This document shows positions 12,406 through 23,795 of a stretch of 64,000 bases of DNA, one piece after another (the stretch's first letter is position 1; the number at the start of each line of letters is the position of its first letter). Position numbers and translations under genes: made by a program. Below the pieces are notes generated by a model. It made no database searches and was not told the DNA's origin. It saw only the letters and a program-made list of their open reading frames with translations. The stretch comes from Toxonevra muliebris (Eukaryota; Arthropoda; Insecta; Diptera; Pallopteridae), in contig OY829326.1 of assembly GCA_963691655.1 (NCBI GenBank), positions 35,801,989 through 35,865,988 on the forward strand, in the 5' to 3' direction.

Positions 12406-12515
12406 ACAGGGTGATTCCGCCCATATAGCCAACATTAAAGAAAGTGATAGAAAAGGCCAAGAAAAGTAAAAAATCGTATGGGTGGTAGGAGGACATATTT
12501 TCACCCCCTTGCGTT
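12406..12515 (+). repeat. Dispersed repeat starting with ACAGGGTGATT, copy 1
   Basis: This block aligns with 26506-26616: both begin TATACAGGGTGATT and both contain AAGTGAT, AAGTAAAAAATC and a TATTTT...CTTGCGT-like end in the same order. A third terminus, inverted, ends at 14553. The sharp shared start suggests a transposon terminus; the class is unknown. Confidence 0.6.
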
Positions 12516-12519
12516 CTAT

Positions 12520-12632
12520 TGTACTTAGTTTGGGTTTGCATTTTTCTAATATTTCCACCATGATTTAGATGTCATGATGATTTAGATGTCATGGTGGAAA
12601 TATTAGAAAAATGCAAACCCAAACTAAGTACA
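12520..12632. repeat. Perfect 44-bp inverted repeat (long hairpin)
   Basis: Arms 12520-12563 and 12589-12632 are exact reverse complements around a 25-base spacer. A single G-T pair outside would extend the stem by about five pairs. Spacer and arm edges also contain a direct repeat of GATTTAGATGTCATG (12562-12576 and 12579-12593). Perfect arms mean the structure is recent or maintained. It directly follows the ACAGGGTGATT repeat, so it may be the fold-back end of that element. Confidence 0.95.
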
Positions 12633-12639
12633 GTAGACC

Positions 12640-13921
12640 CATTGATAAAAAATGAATGAAATTTATTACCCATTTGAAAGGTAATTAAATTACCTAATAT
12701 AAGATGAAAATATTTTCAGAGCTATTAATGGCTGTGTTATAAACTTCAGTATTTTTGATGCGTTTTTATTCAAATTAAATTTTTTAAATTCCGGTGCCTA
12801 CTGAATAATATGCTCAAAGTTTAATAGAACAAAAGTTAAAGATAAAGAAAAAACATAAAAACATAATATAAAAAATAAAACGAAAATTTTTCGTTAGGAA
12901 AGAAGTATGGTATATCGAAATTTTTCATTTTTTTCCACTGGCAACACTTATTGCCAAAAAAAAAAATCTTTCTTTTCAACTCAATTTTCATAAAATATTG
13001 GAGGTAACCCTTGCCTTGTTTCTAACTCTTCCAAATAAATGTAAAAAACTTTTTTTACGATTTTTTTGCTTGTGTTTAAGTTTTTTTTTCGAATTTTTAT
13101 TATGGAATACCGAACATATTGTGAAAGAAAATTATGTCGTTCCTTTTATTGAGTGGAATGGATACTAGAATTTTAAAGGATGGAATACTAAATATCTTTT
13201 TTATGATTGAAATTTGTCATCAAAAAAACTTTACTGTATTTATTAATAATTTAATTAAAATTTTTAATGCTTTTTTTCGACATTCAAATACAATTTTGAT
13301 TTTATTTATCATAATATTTATTAATTTTCGTGTTAAAAGTCAACTGAACAAATAAAAATTTATTAAACGCTGAGAATCAGCGGTTTTTAGAGGTGTCAAA
13401 CTCATTAAAACTGGTTTTCTTTTGGTGTTCGATTTGAACCGGTCAGGAAATGGGATATAGAATTATGTATTAATTTTTAAGTGTTCAGAAAACAAAAACA
13501 GCTAAATGATAACTTATCTTAATACCTTTCCAACAGTATATATAAATCTTCGAAAAATTTCCAGTATAACTTTATAAGCTCCAAAAACCAAACGTGTTCC
13601 ACCCATCAAGACCTTACCCATTGCATGGAATAAAAAAGTATCAATTTTTCATAAATTTTGTTTTTACTTATTTCTTTCCATATTTGGGTTGATCACACTC
13701 TCAGATTAGTGTTTGGTTAAAGTAAAAACCTTGTTAGTAACGTGAAAACTTCCATAAAATGGTTTAGAAGTTTCGACACAAAGTTTGAAGCTTATTCGCC
13801 TATAGGGTAGCCAATAGAAGCTCAAGGAAATATTATAACTATCATAATGTGATATATGTTATATATATGTTATGAGTTTTCAAATTTTAGAAGTTATTAC
13901 AAAAAAAAAAAAGAACTGGAA
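12640..13921. other. Very AT-rich stretch without a gene
   Basis: Stops are frequent in all frames. The one plus-strand frame over 70 codons (13134-13355) has a composition typical of AT-rich noise and no motif. No element ends were recognised. Confidence 0.55.
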
Positions 13922-14065
13922 CAGGACACTAGAATTATTATTGTTATTATTTGAAGAAAAGACGACTTGAAAGTCAGGCACTCCGACCTATAAGATCTAT
14001 TGCACCAAAGCCCCAAGTTAAGAAAGAAAGAAAAGAAGAGAGAAAGAAAAATAGATAAGAAACAT

Positions 14066-14130
14066 ACCCAAGCCGAGAATCGAACTCGGGTCTCCAGAGA
14101 CAAGAGTCTGCCACTCTGCCACTAGACCAC
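14066..14130 (-). other. Second tRNA-like unit within the dimeric SINE
   Basis: The minus strand reads GTGGTCTAGTGGCAGAGTGG, then a possible anticodon arm, then GAGTTCGATTCTCGG, which is a good B box with a pairing T stem. The acceptor stem is not convincing and I could not assign an isotype. Confidence 0.6.
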
Positions 14131-14311
14131 AATGGTGATGATTGGACCTATGTACAGTTTAATGCCGATTCCGAACGGCTGTGTGGCAAATTTTTATCAT
14201 CTCGGTGGTTTTGCCATTACCAACCAAGGTGTGTACTTGTCCACTTTGTTATAATTCTCATTCACTTCATATCGACAGTGAATATAAGAAGTTTTATGAG
14301 AATTAACCACC

Positions 14312-14388
14312 AGACCAAGACGGGAATCGAACCCGTAACCTTCTGGGTGAAAGTCTCGTGCAATATCCACTAGACTATCGAGGTCGTC
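14312..14388 (-). other. tRNA-Glu-like head of the SINE (internal pol III promoter)
   Basis: The minus strand reads GATAGTCTAGTGGATATTGC (A-box region), then CTTTCACCCAGAAGG, which matches the anticodon arm of tRNA-Glu(TTC), then GGGTTCGATTCCCGTC (B box). The acceptor ends pair poorly and the D stem is altered, so it is a SINE promoter and not a working tRNA gene. Confidence 0.8.
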
Positions 14389-14553
14389 ACAAGACACTAA
14401 AATCTATAACTCTTTATAGCTCACAAAGCGGTGAAATTAGAATCGTTCTTCCTCACCCATGCAGCTTTTAGTAGTCTTAAGCCCCCACCCCCCTCCCCCC
14501 CTTCCCCCTATTACTTTTTTTTCATGTTAATCAACGGAACGGCATCACCCTGT

Positions 14554-16016
14554 ATATACATACAACATAATAAGTAGTAAGTGTCTAGCAAGTGGATGGA
14601 GTGACAATTTTAAGACCATATTAAAGTTCTGTGACAGGATAATGAAGAACAATTGAGTGGGATTATGTGCATAAGAATATGCATGGTAAAGTAGAAAAAA
14701 AAATTTATGTATGTATATAAAAAGTAGCACCTGAGCAATTATGGCAAAAGGACAATGAAAACGACTTTCACAAATTCTTCGTGACGTGTCATAGTAGTAG
14801 ACTTAAGAATTCTGTTCCAATACCACAATGTGTTCTGCGATAATTTATATTTTCATACAATAGTCAGACTTGAATCTACTGGCCGCTGACTTAGAAATTC
14901 ACTACACTTTACTTACTACATAAATAGAAGAAGTGTAAGTGTTCCGCCATCATCACTGTAATTATTTTACAATTCTTCTTCATCATCAACATACATTCAT
15001 TTCTTTTTTGCATTGTCTTTTCTTTTTATCGTCATTTCCATCTCGCATAATCTCATTAATTTACTTTTTAGTTAAAAGGCGCTCATTCTTACGCTTTTAC
15101 GTGCATTCGTACATACATTCGCCCTTCTCCTCATTTCCCCAAAGACATGCAAATTAATGTTCGTTTCACAGTTTCATTCACTGTTGATATGCTTCTTGCC
15201 CTATGGGGGGTACAATTGAGGGCACGAAAGAAAAACAAAATATATGTATGTGTGTGTTAGCGTATTTATGTGGAAAATTATATTTTATTACGGGCGTAGT
15301 GGCGGAAAATGACACAAGAACTGGAGCGTGATAATACAAGCAACGCATTTCGTTAAACATGCATAATGGGGGATTGTTGTGGGGAGAGAAAAAAAAACTG
15401 TGTGCATATACGTATGTAGTTGTACATATAGCTGTGCATCTGTTTTTATATGTTTAGTACATATGCATAACATTAAACTGTTAGTATACAGTGCAAAGTA
15501 GCGTTAGCTTAATAAGAGCAGATTGGCTCACAACGCGTTGATGCGTGACACTGTGACGCGAAGACTGCTAAGTTATAAAAATGAAATTTGGTGATTCCAA
15601 TAGATCTTTTGACGCTGAAAGCGAATGTGATATATCAGGATTTTGAGTAATTCAGGGTCCAATAGTAAAAAAAAAATTATTTTATGTAAACAGATAAGTG
15701 AAAAAAAGATTTTTTTTCGAAACTGTTTATGTATAACAAAAAAAAAAAATGTTGATTGCGATATTGGTTATGGGGTAACCAAAAAAATTGTTCGGTGGTG
15801 AAAATTGTTGTGGGCAACCAAAAAAAAATAAATAAATAAAGGCGTTCCTAATGGGTACAAATATTTTTTTTTTTTTAGTTATTATTTTTCAAATGACTTT
15901 TTCGCCGTAAAAACATAATTGTTATTTTGGGTCTCTGCTAATAACTCTTAAAAATCATTCTACTTTTGAAGAACTTGATATAAATTTATTGTCTGTTTAT
16001 TGAACTGTCAGATTTT
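14554..16016. other. Stretch without a recognisable gene
   Basis: The left edge abuts an inverted ACAGGGTGAT terminus ending at 14553. The rest holds A runs (about 15666-15850) and short low-complexity frames. No coding signal or element pair was seen. Confidence 0.5.
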
Positions 16017-16412
16017 AAGGTCTGATTTTTGATTTTAATTTTAATTTAGTGTTTTGTTTTTTGGTCTAAATTTTGGGATGAATTTTGGTTTCGTTTTTGG
16101 GCTGTTTCTTTTCTGAATATTGGTGTAAATTTGGTATCAATTTTGACCTGAATTTTATCTGCTTTTGGTCAGAGTTTTAGTTTGTTTTTTTGTGCTGTTT
16201 TTTTCTGTTTTGATCAGAAATTTGGATTTTTTTTTATTTTGATATTCGGTCAGAAGGCTGTTCAAAATTTTAGTTTAGTTCTCCGAGCTTTCTTGGTTTG
16301 TAATTTTAGTTTCAGTTTTGGTTTGGTTTAAGGTTTAAATTTGATCTAAATTTTGGCGTGCTTTTGGGTTTAATTTTGGTGCGAATTTTGTTCAGATTTT
16401 TTGGGTCTACAA
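16017..16412 (+). repeat. TTTTGGTCTGAA-type degenerate minisatellite, array 1
   Basis: Imperfect units of about 10-14 bases such as AATTTTGGTCTG and ATTTTGGTNTAAA follow each other for about 400 bp. The G-rich strand of the unit is on plus. Units are heavily diverged. No element ends were identified around it. Confidence 0.75.
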
Positions 16413-19400
16413 TTGAGTAACATGAACCTACCCTAGAAAAGTAAGCCTCCTAGGAGTAACTTTAAGGGTAAACCTCGTAAATTTTACGACTACTGATTTT
16501 AATGTTGAATTGAAAGTAAATTTTTTTTTTAATTCAATCCATCGAGATTTATTAAGCATTTTTAAAAATATAAAGAATATTAAAAAATACAAAAATACTA
16601 GTTGTTCTTAGTGCAGTGGATGCACTTCAAAATTGAATGAACTTAAAAAAAAAATTAAATTGAACTCGTAAATTTTTTAAATGAATGAATTCCATTAGAA
16701 TTATAGTGGTGGAACGCGCAGAGAAGAATGACTCATTGTTAAGACCAGATACCAGGTGATGTTAATTATATTTGACATTAACAACAGGTGCCATAGCATT
16801 TTTGAAGGAGTTCAAGTGTAACAAATATTTTTGCCAAGGGTTAAGCCAGAGTAAAACTGTAAAGCGAGGTCAAAATCAAATGATGTATATTATGTTATCG
16901 TTGCCCCGTTGAATAAGGCTACTGCATTGCATTATAGTAGGATATATTAATCATAAAATAACTGCCTGCCATAACTTGAATTTTATAGCCAAAAATCAAT
17001 GTGTAAATTATTTGAATGTCATGCCAAATAAACATTAGGTACATATAAAATCCAATATGAACGCATAAAAGCTAAAAATATGGGTCACTCAATAACGGTA
17101 TGTGTCATATCTTGAATTTTTGTTTATAAAAGGTAAGATTGATAACTCGTAAATTTAACCCCAACACTGCAGTACCATTTAAATTATCATACATATATCG
17201 AGAATCGAAAAGTACCTCTGAAACATACATACATTCATACATATGTATATGCTGAAACTTTAAATGGATGCATGATTTGTGATAGCACACGAATATAAAC
17301 CCACACACATACACACACACACGTGAACATGATGCCATGCATGTTATAAAAATATTATGCTCGTATGTTTGTATATTAATATATATAAAAAAGAAAAAAA
17401 TTGAAACCCTTTGGTTTTATGAAAATTTATGTTATATTTTTTTCTCTTGCATATTTTATTACATGCATATATACATATATATTTTTCTTTTGTGCATATC
17501 TCATGGATTTGGGTCAGCTGGCATATTGGGTCATTGACCGAAACGTCAAACGAAAATTAATATTCTTAAAACACCCGAGCATATGATGGCAACAACACCA
17601 AGAAATTATGACACAAAGCAAGTTGAAAAGTTGGAAACGGTAACGAGCAAAGTATGCTGGCGAATGTGTGCGCCTTGAGTCTTATGGTGAAGTGTGATTG
17701 CGTGTCTTAACGCCATCTTAGTACCGGCTGCCGGCAGCGTCATTAGAGCGTAATGGCGGATTTCTTTCCGTTTTTTCTTTTCCTTTTTCTTCTTCCTCGT
17801 AACACTTCTTAATTTGAGTGAAAATGTTGGTTTATCAGGAAAACGCAAAAGGAAATCGTGCAAGCAAAAAAGCGTTAAACAAACTGCAGCAAACGAGTGA
17901 AGTAGAGTAAGTAAAAAATAAGTTTAAGATTTCGTTTGAAAATTTAATATTCATGTACATAGTGTAAACATTAAATACGTTGTATATATACTATACATAT
18001 AAAGGTGTTGTTAAAAGTTATTTACTCTTGAGTAACACATATTGCTGAGTTTTTTAAACTAGTTTGGTTTAAAGCAAGCCCCTTGCTCAATCACTTTGGT
18101 CAATACAACATGTTGACATAGTGATAATTACTTCCAGTATCAAATGTTTAAATCACCGCTGGTTGGAATTCAGACTATAAATATACATTTGCAGATAAAT
18201 ATAGCTTATTTTGAATCATCGAAAACCTTGTAGACCTATGTTATTAGTAGAACCCTCATAAATACCTTCCGTTTCTCAACACTGAAACATACTTTTCCCT
18301 GAATTGTTATTTATTAAGTTTTGCATTTCAACTGCATTAAAAGTACAAAAAACCAAGGAAGGCAAAACAAAAAAAACATACTTGTACACACCACCAAACT
18401 TTTTACCATTGATTATAAAACTGATATATATTTTTTCTCCCCAATATTTCTTTTTTATTCCACAATAAATTTTTACCATAACTTTGCAAAAATATACCAA
18501 ATTTCTTTTATCGTTTTTCATTTTCATAAATGTAGCTACATATGATGTATACTTACATACATACAGTATTTGGCTATAATTATGACCTACTAAAGTCACT
18601 TTGAATTTCACTTATAAGCGCATTTGCTTTGTCGTCATTAAATATTCGTTTTATTGAAAAAATTTGTGTCGATCTCAATTTATGGCCAAACTTTATTCGC
18701 ATTTCACTAAACTTGATAAACGAGAGTATGAGTATAAGCACAATTACGGGTACGGTTAAGGGAACCAGCTATGCCACATTCTTCCGCAAAGGAATCCAGA
18801 GACAAAGTTTCACATATACACACATAAATTTTTCATTTTTATTGAAAGCCCACACTTGCACCCAACTTCAGGCAAAAATTCTCAAACGCTTTCACCCAAT
18901 TTCAAATAGCCCTGTGTTCGTATTTCGAATACCAGTAACTTTACTCAAAAATATTTACAATTGGAATGAACTTTATGGTAAAATGAAATGGTTTTTCTTC
19001 CTTTTTCTTTTTGTTGTTTAATGTAACTGCATGCAGCAATTTCGGAAGTGGTCAAATCTTTTTAAATTGATACATGCAGAAAGAAAAAAAGAGAACGAAA
19101 AAAGAAATGCAGTAAAAAAGATTAAAGTAAAAATAGTACGACAAAAGTAAAGAATGGAAAGAATGAATATTTCAAATACTTAGATATATTTTATTAAATA
19201 ACTTCTTTTTTTTTGGATTACAAACGAAACGAAAAACTTTTATGTATATACAAATAGTTTTAAATATCCAACATACTCAAAAATCCATGAGGAAACAATC
19301 AATCAATTGACTACGCCAAAGTATTTGTGGGACTACAGAGCGTATGAGTAACAATTTTGTAATACCTTTAGTATATTTGAAGAAAAAAAAACACCATTTC

Positions 19401-20030
19401 TTGTTTTAATCGGATCCAAAGCTTCAACTTCTTTTTTTACTGTTTAAATTCACCTTTTCAGATTTGTTTCAGAGACTGGCTTCCCATCTAGTTCCTAGTT
19501 CAATTTAGGTACAGCAGATACATACGTGTAAGAAATCTCGTGAATTTATCCCTTCTGTAAATGTCGAATGTTCGTGAATACCCTTAGTAAACTCGTAACT
19601 TATGCAATAAATTGTTAAATTTAAATTGATTTTCTCGGCAAGTGCAGAGTAAAAAAAACTTACGTAAATGAAATGAAATATAGTGACATGACAGAGGTGG
19701 TGGATGAACATCTGTAACAAATTAAAATAGCATACGGATACAATTCGATTTTGATATATTTTTAATATGTGCCAATGACAAAAACAAGAACGTAACGCAT
19801 TCGCGTCGAGGTGTCACATATGTTTAGTTTGATTTTGTTTTGTTTTTTTTTTTTTTTTTTTTTGTTTTTGATTTTCTCACATACATACTCATATTAAAAT
19901 GTATCAGATATTAAAAAACTTAGAAATCAAATTCAAATAAAAAATACTAAATTTAGCATATGACAAAACGCATATCTGCTATTGGCATTGAGAGAGACTG
20001 ATTCTTTAGAAATACATATGCATGGATTTA
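16413..20030. other. AT-rich stretch without a recognisable gene
   Basis: Contains TATG/CATA-rich microsatellite DNA (17210-17330), A/T runs and a long T run near 19840-19863. The longest open frame (plus, 18629-19021, 130 codons) shows no domain, starts in AT-rich noise and ends in a T-rich run, so I do not call it a gene. Confidence 0.55.
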
Positions 20031-20250
20031 CAGTGGCGGATCCAGAGGAATGCTATGGTGACTCCAACCTTTTCCAAAAGTGTGAATGCTTATAACTAGG
20101 GAGTAGCAAAAATAGGCAAAATAAAATTTAAGATCTATAGTATGCTTTGATTTTTCAGATTTTCTTATTTCTATGTTTTTCTTTCTCACATAAGCGACAA
20201 CGTCAAAAATACCAGGATTTGAAATTTTAAATTTCAAAATCAAATTTTAT
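20031..20250 (+). mobile_element. Left end of a hAT-like element, CAGTGGCGGATCC
   Basis: CAGTGGCGGATCCAGAGG starts sharply at 20031. The following 220 bp are homologous to the block starting CAGTGGCGAAT at 55019: both contain GACAAAATAAAA- or GGCAAAATAAAA-like text, ATTTTCTTATTTC-like text and TTTTTCTTTCTC followed by TAAGCGAC. The CAG start and the ATCCGCCACTG ends seen elsewhere in the window fit hAT-type non-autonomous elements. The right end was not found. Confidence 0.6.
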
Positions 20251-21039
20251 TTTGTCTGCTTTTATTTTTTTTTTCAAAATTCTCAAAAAAATAACTTTTT
20301 ATCATATCATACAGTATTTTCAACAAGAGCGTGTTCGGCTTAATTGTACGAAAAAGTTTATGTATCAAGTTGGACTTTATTTTCAACATTCAACATTTCA
20401 TTGCGAATGACGCTGTTTAACCTTTCAAAAAATCGCAATTACAATATCGTTGTATAAGCAATTTTTCAAATCGCACTCCGTGTGTGCAAAATGTTTTTAA
20501 GCTATCATTATTTGCTCAAGCCCATGGGAATCCGAAATATCCTAGGGGGGTGCTGCAAATATCTTAAGAAGTTGAAGGCATTCGTAAAGAAATGGAACCT
20601 GCTTTTTTTAAGACACCAGATTGTTTACAACTTACAAAACCATGTGCTTCTAGAGCAACATTAAAGCAGTAGGATTCGGTGATAGCAATTGTTTTTTAAG
20701 CCAATTACACTACCATTACACTTGAAGCAGCCCAACAAAACCTGGCGCAGAAGATCACTTATATATCTCTTAGTACAATCCAAAGTGGTTTAAGTGAATT
20801 CCAAATTGAATTCTGAGCTACCATAACCATACCCTTACTGACGGCAAAACAAACCAAAAAATATTAGGTGTAGACTGTCAAACATATGGATAATGATTGG
20901 AACAATGTGGCCTTTACTTTTTTCATTTCTTAACTTGGCTGTAACATACTTTTAGCGTTACCCAGAAACAACGGCATGAACTTACTAAGTCTCTGTTTCC
21001 TTTGCGGCGCTTTATTAGAGTGAAAACAAAATTAATAAT

Positions 21040-21390
21040 GAATAATAAGTTTTTTGTGAAGTTTTCTGGTGATTTGGGACACGTGAGACACGAAAAGTTT
21101 TTTTTGGGACTTTTCATTTTTTGAGGTTAGGGACGGCACGTAACATTTCCCGTGGAAAATAATATTAGATTCATGTTTATCAACTGAAATTACACAAAAA
21201 CAGGCTTTTACCGTCGTTTTATGATGACTTGGGTAAGCGTGAGACCCGAAAAATATCTTTTTTGTGTCTTTTTTGAGTTTAGGGACAACACGTAAGATTT
21301 CCCGTGAAAAATAACATTAGATTCAGTTATTCAGCGAAAAAAATATACGAAAAAAGGCTTTATCTGTTTTTTTATGATGACTTGGGTAAA
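21040..21390. repeat. Tandem repeat of about 155 bp, two copies plus part of a third
   Basis: The words GACTTGGG/GATTTGGG recur at 21071, 21226 and 21379, giving periods of 155 and 153. Within each period the order GTGAGAC-CGAAAA, TTTTTTG, TTTAGGGACANCACGTAA and TTTCCCGTG is kept. It could be the edge of a satellite-like family. No coding frame crosses it. Confidence 0.8.
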
Positions 21391-21637
21391 CATACGCTTG
21401 ATAAAACTATTATTTTAAGGTGAAGTAGTAGACTTGCAGCCGCCATATTGGCCCGCCAAAAAAAAGGCCTTATTGCATTCGAAACTAGAGATAATAAGGT
21501 TTCATTTAAACACAAACATGCCCAAAAAACCTTAACCAATTTGGGGCAGGGGATGGGGGGGGGGGGAGGGAGGGTCTCCCATTGTGACAGACAGAGAATG
21601 TCCCACATATAAAATAGGACGAAAAATATCTTATTTT

Positions 21638-21785
21638 ATGTTTAGTTTTTGGTGTGCTTACATTTGGTCTGGTTTTTGGGCTGAGTTTTGATTTGAATTA
21701 TGGTTTACCTTTTGTCCTGATTTTTAGACTGAGCCTTAATTTAATTTTTGGTCTGGTTTAGCTCTGTTTTTTGGTTTAAGTATAG
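21638..21785 (+). repeat. TTTTGGTCTGAA-type degenerate minisatellite, array 2
   Basis: Short array with TTTGGTCTGGTTTTTGGGC and related units, G-rich strand on plus. It lies about 250 bp beyond the 155-bp tandem repeat, with a G run near 21555-21570 between. Confidence 0.65.
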
Positions 21786-23266
21786 GACTTTTTCACTTTG
21801 TATCTCATAAAGTTCTATTGCCACTATTTCAGACAATTTATTATAATATTTTACCAATAACGTCGGCTACTAAACAGAGAAAATTTTCGGTTCGAAAACG
21901 TATATTTGAAGTCCATCAGGAAAGAATTCGACTCAATAGGATAGCTTTTGTATAGTTTAGCAGAATACTTACTTATACTTAGCACAATTCTGCCAGAATG
22001 CCGACGATATATTCCATGTTTGCCCTCCATTGCCCTCCACAAACTCAAATCCCAAAACCTCCACTGTGTATTTGTGAGAATCAACGGTAAAGTATTTGGC
22101 ACGTATTCAGTTTAAAAAACAAAAATCTTGACAAATAAACAACTTTTCTTTCAAATACCAAATTGATTAACTTAAATCTAAATATGATTTGTTTGAACTT
22201 CTGCAAAATTATGATGGTAATTTATTATCTATTTACTATATGCTATGATTGTCAGTAAGAGTAAGTGAGCCTAAGGGTAAAAATATAATAATATTTTAAA
22301 ATATTGAACATAGAATGAATTCACATTCCGCCGGCATGGTACAACAACACTAAAACAGCAGCGAGCTATAAAACATTCTAGCAATATAATGAATGTGTTA
22401 ATTCATACTTAACAGCTTGTTGCTAAGGGCCATTGCAGAATGAATTTCCGGTAAGATTAGCTTCAAGGCTATTAATGAAAACTCGCCATAGAGTTTCAAA
22501 ACTGCACCCTGGCTGGTTAAATGACATTTGTTGAAGCTCTTACTAAGCATTGCTTAATAAGCCATTAAGTTTTAGACTTCAAATTGTTTTGGCAAGATTT
22601 TGGTAATATCAATTCACTAGAGTGAGCTAGTATTTACTTTTAGTATAAATATTTGTATTTGTTTGTGGATCGAAAGGAGAAGATGAAGTCTCAACTGTCA
22701 ATAATGCTTTTTCATGTAAATACATATACATAAATACATACATAACTTCGAATGAATAAATATTAGAAAAATAAACAGACGTTTTTTCTTTAGAATTTAG
22801 ATGTCGCCATCAGTAGCATGACCAACGTACATATTGACATACATACATTGATGCAATATTTAACCTATCAAAGACATTGTTGACGTTGAATAGTTATGTG
22901 TGGTAAGCCTTTGAGCCTGAGTTCATTTCCTTTTTTTAAACAAAGATGCAAAGAAAAAACCGCACAAAGCTTAAGCTGTATGTAATTTGTATGTATGTAT
23001 GCACGTATATGCCTGTGTTTGTTTGTCTTACGTGCATGTGTAAGTGTAAACAATAGAAAACTCGAATGACAAATACCTTTAAGCAGCAAACATACAAACT
23101 TACATACATACATACGTTGCAAAGCGCACGGTAGAGCAATTAAATAAATTGTAGGTCATTTAGTCAGAGTTTATCTATTACAGTGGCAATGCTCAATGGT
23201 TTAATACGGTTCTAAAAAATAAAATATCACGAAATAAAACCACTCAAAATACCATCTGGTTCTCTG
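21786..23266. other. AT-rich stretch without a recognisable gene
   Basis: CATA/TATG microsatellite DNA occurs near 22720-22745, 22985-23040 and 23095-23120. Open frames that cross it encode low-complexity peptides. Nothing else was recognised. Confidence 0.5.
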
Positions 23267-23620
23267 ATGCAAAGTGGAATCTCTCTCGAAGTTCTATTCC
23301 AAAATGAGGAATTTAAATGCAAATTTCTACATAATATGACCATCAGCTATCTTAAATATATTGGTTATGTAGCCAAAATCTGCATAATGTCATTGAAGTT
23401 TAACGGTCGCATCGTGAAGTTGCATAAAGTTGACCTAGGACTTAATACATCTAAGACAAAAATTACCAAGCTTAACCCTATTATCGAAAATATCAACTTT
23501 AGGCGAGCCGAGTCAATATTGTAATGTTTCTCAGAAGCAAATGCGTTATTTGGATTATTTAAAAAAACAATAAAATCGACAGGGATCTTTTCGCTTATTA
23601 TAGAGTGGCCTTCACTTCTC
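23267..23620 (+). mobile_element. Reverse-transcriptase fragment, catalytic box lost
   Basis: A plus-strand frame of 85 codons (23267-23524) contains YIGYVAKICIMSLKF, aligned with the Y-A-D-D-I-x-I-M box of non-LTR reverse transcriptases. After it comes VDLGLNTSKTKITKLN, which is the conserved G-L-x-I-N-x-x-K-T-K segment, and then a remnant of the I-E-x-V box. In the frame after the stop, EANALFGLFKKTIKSTGI continues the downstream K-A-N-x-A-F-x-x-L-K-x-I-W-x-S pattern. The catalytic aspartates read Y-V-A-K, so the enzyme is dead. The family assignment is from remembered motif order; the clade is uncertain. Confidence 0.75.
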
Positions 23621-23639
23621 TAAAAATTATTTTTCTTCT

Positions 23640-23795
23640 TTTATGGCACAACATTCCATGGAAGTCCTAGACCGAGTTTTTCTCATCCATCCATGTTGCG
23701 TTAATTGTATTTGTACACATATGGGAAGGACCTACAGTTTTATGCCGAATCCGAATAATAAAGTGAAAAGCTTTCTTAAATGTCTTTTTTTTGTC
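23640..23795 (-). mobile_element. 3' part of the AGT-tailed SINE (partial copy)
   Basis: The block GGACCTACAGTTTTATGCCG with AATCC after it, and AGCTTTCTTAAATG beyond, is the minus-strand form of the core and 3' half found in full at 40215-40509 and 48085-48389. The tRNA-like head is missing. It ends next to the reverse-transcriptase fragment. Confidence 0.75.

Larger units (their letters stand above)
13935..14389 (-). mobile_element. Apparent dimeric tRNA-derived SINE with a LINE-like 3' tail
   Basis: Reading 5' to 3' on the minus strand, the element has four parts. First comes a tRNA-Glu-like head (14388 to about 14312). Then a body with CCTTGGTTGGTAATGGCAAA and a GGAATCGGCATTAAACTGTA core, ending near 14140. 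A second tRNA-like unit follows (14130-14066), then a pyrimidine tract. Last is a 3' tail with GCAATAGATCT...AGGTCG-AGTGC and AAT repeats (about 14008-13935). The flanks 13922-13934 and 14390-14402 match at 11 of 13 positions (CAGGACACTAGAA and CAAGACACTAAAA), as a target duplication would. This implies that both halves inserted as one unit. The first half is homologous to the copy at 51.03-51.33 kb, and the tail to the LINE end at 57.97-58.02 kb. Confidence 0.75.

Noticed and set aside
14312..14388. Functional tRNA-Glu gene
   Set aside because: Acceptor and D stems do not pair properly, and the sequence continues into a SINE body also found at 51 kb.
18629..19021. Plus-strand open frame of 130 codons
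   Set aside because: No domain, signal peptide or codon pattern; it ends in a T-rich run and lies in AT-rich sequence where frames of this length can arise by chance in a 64-kb window.
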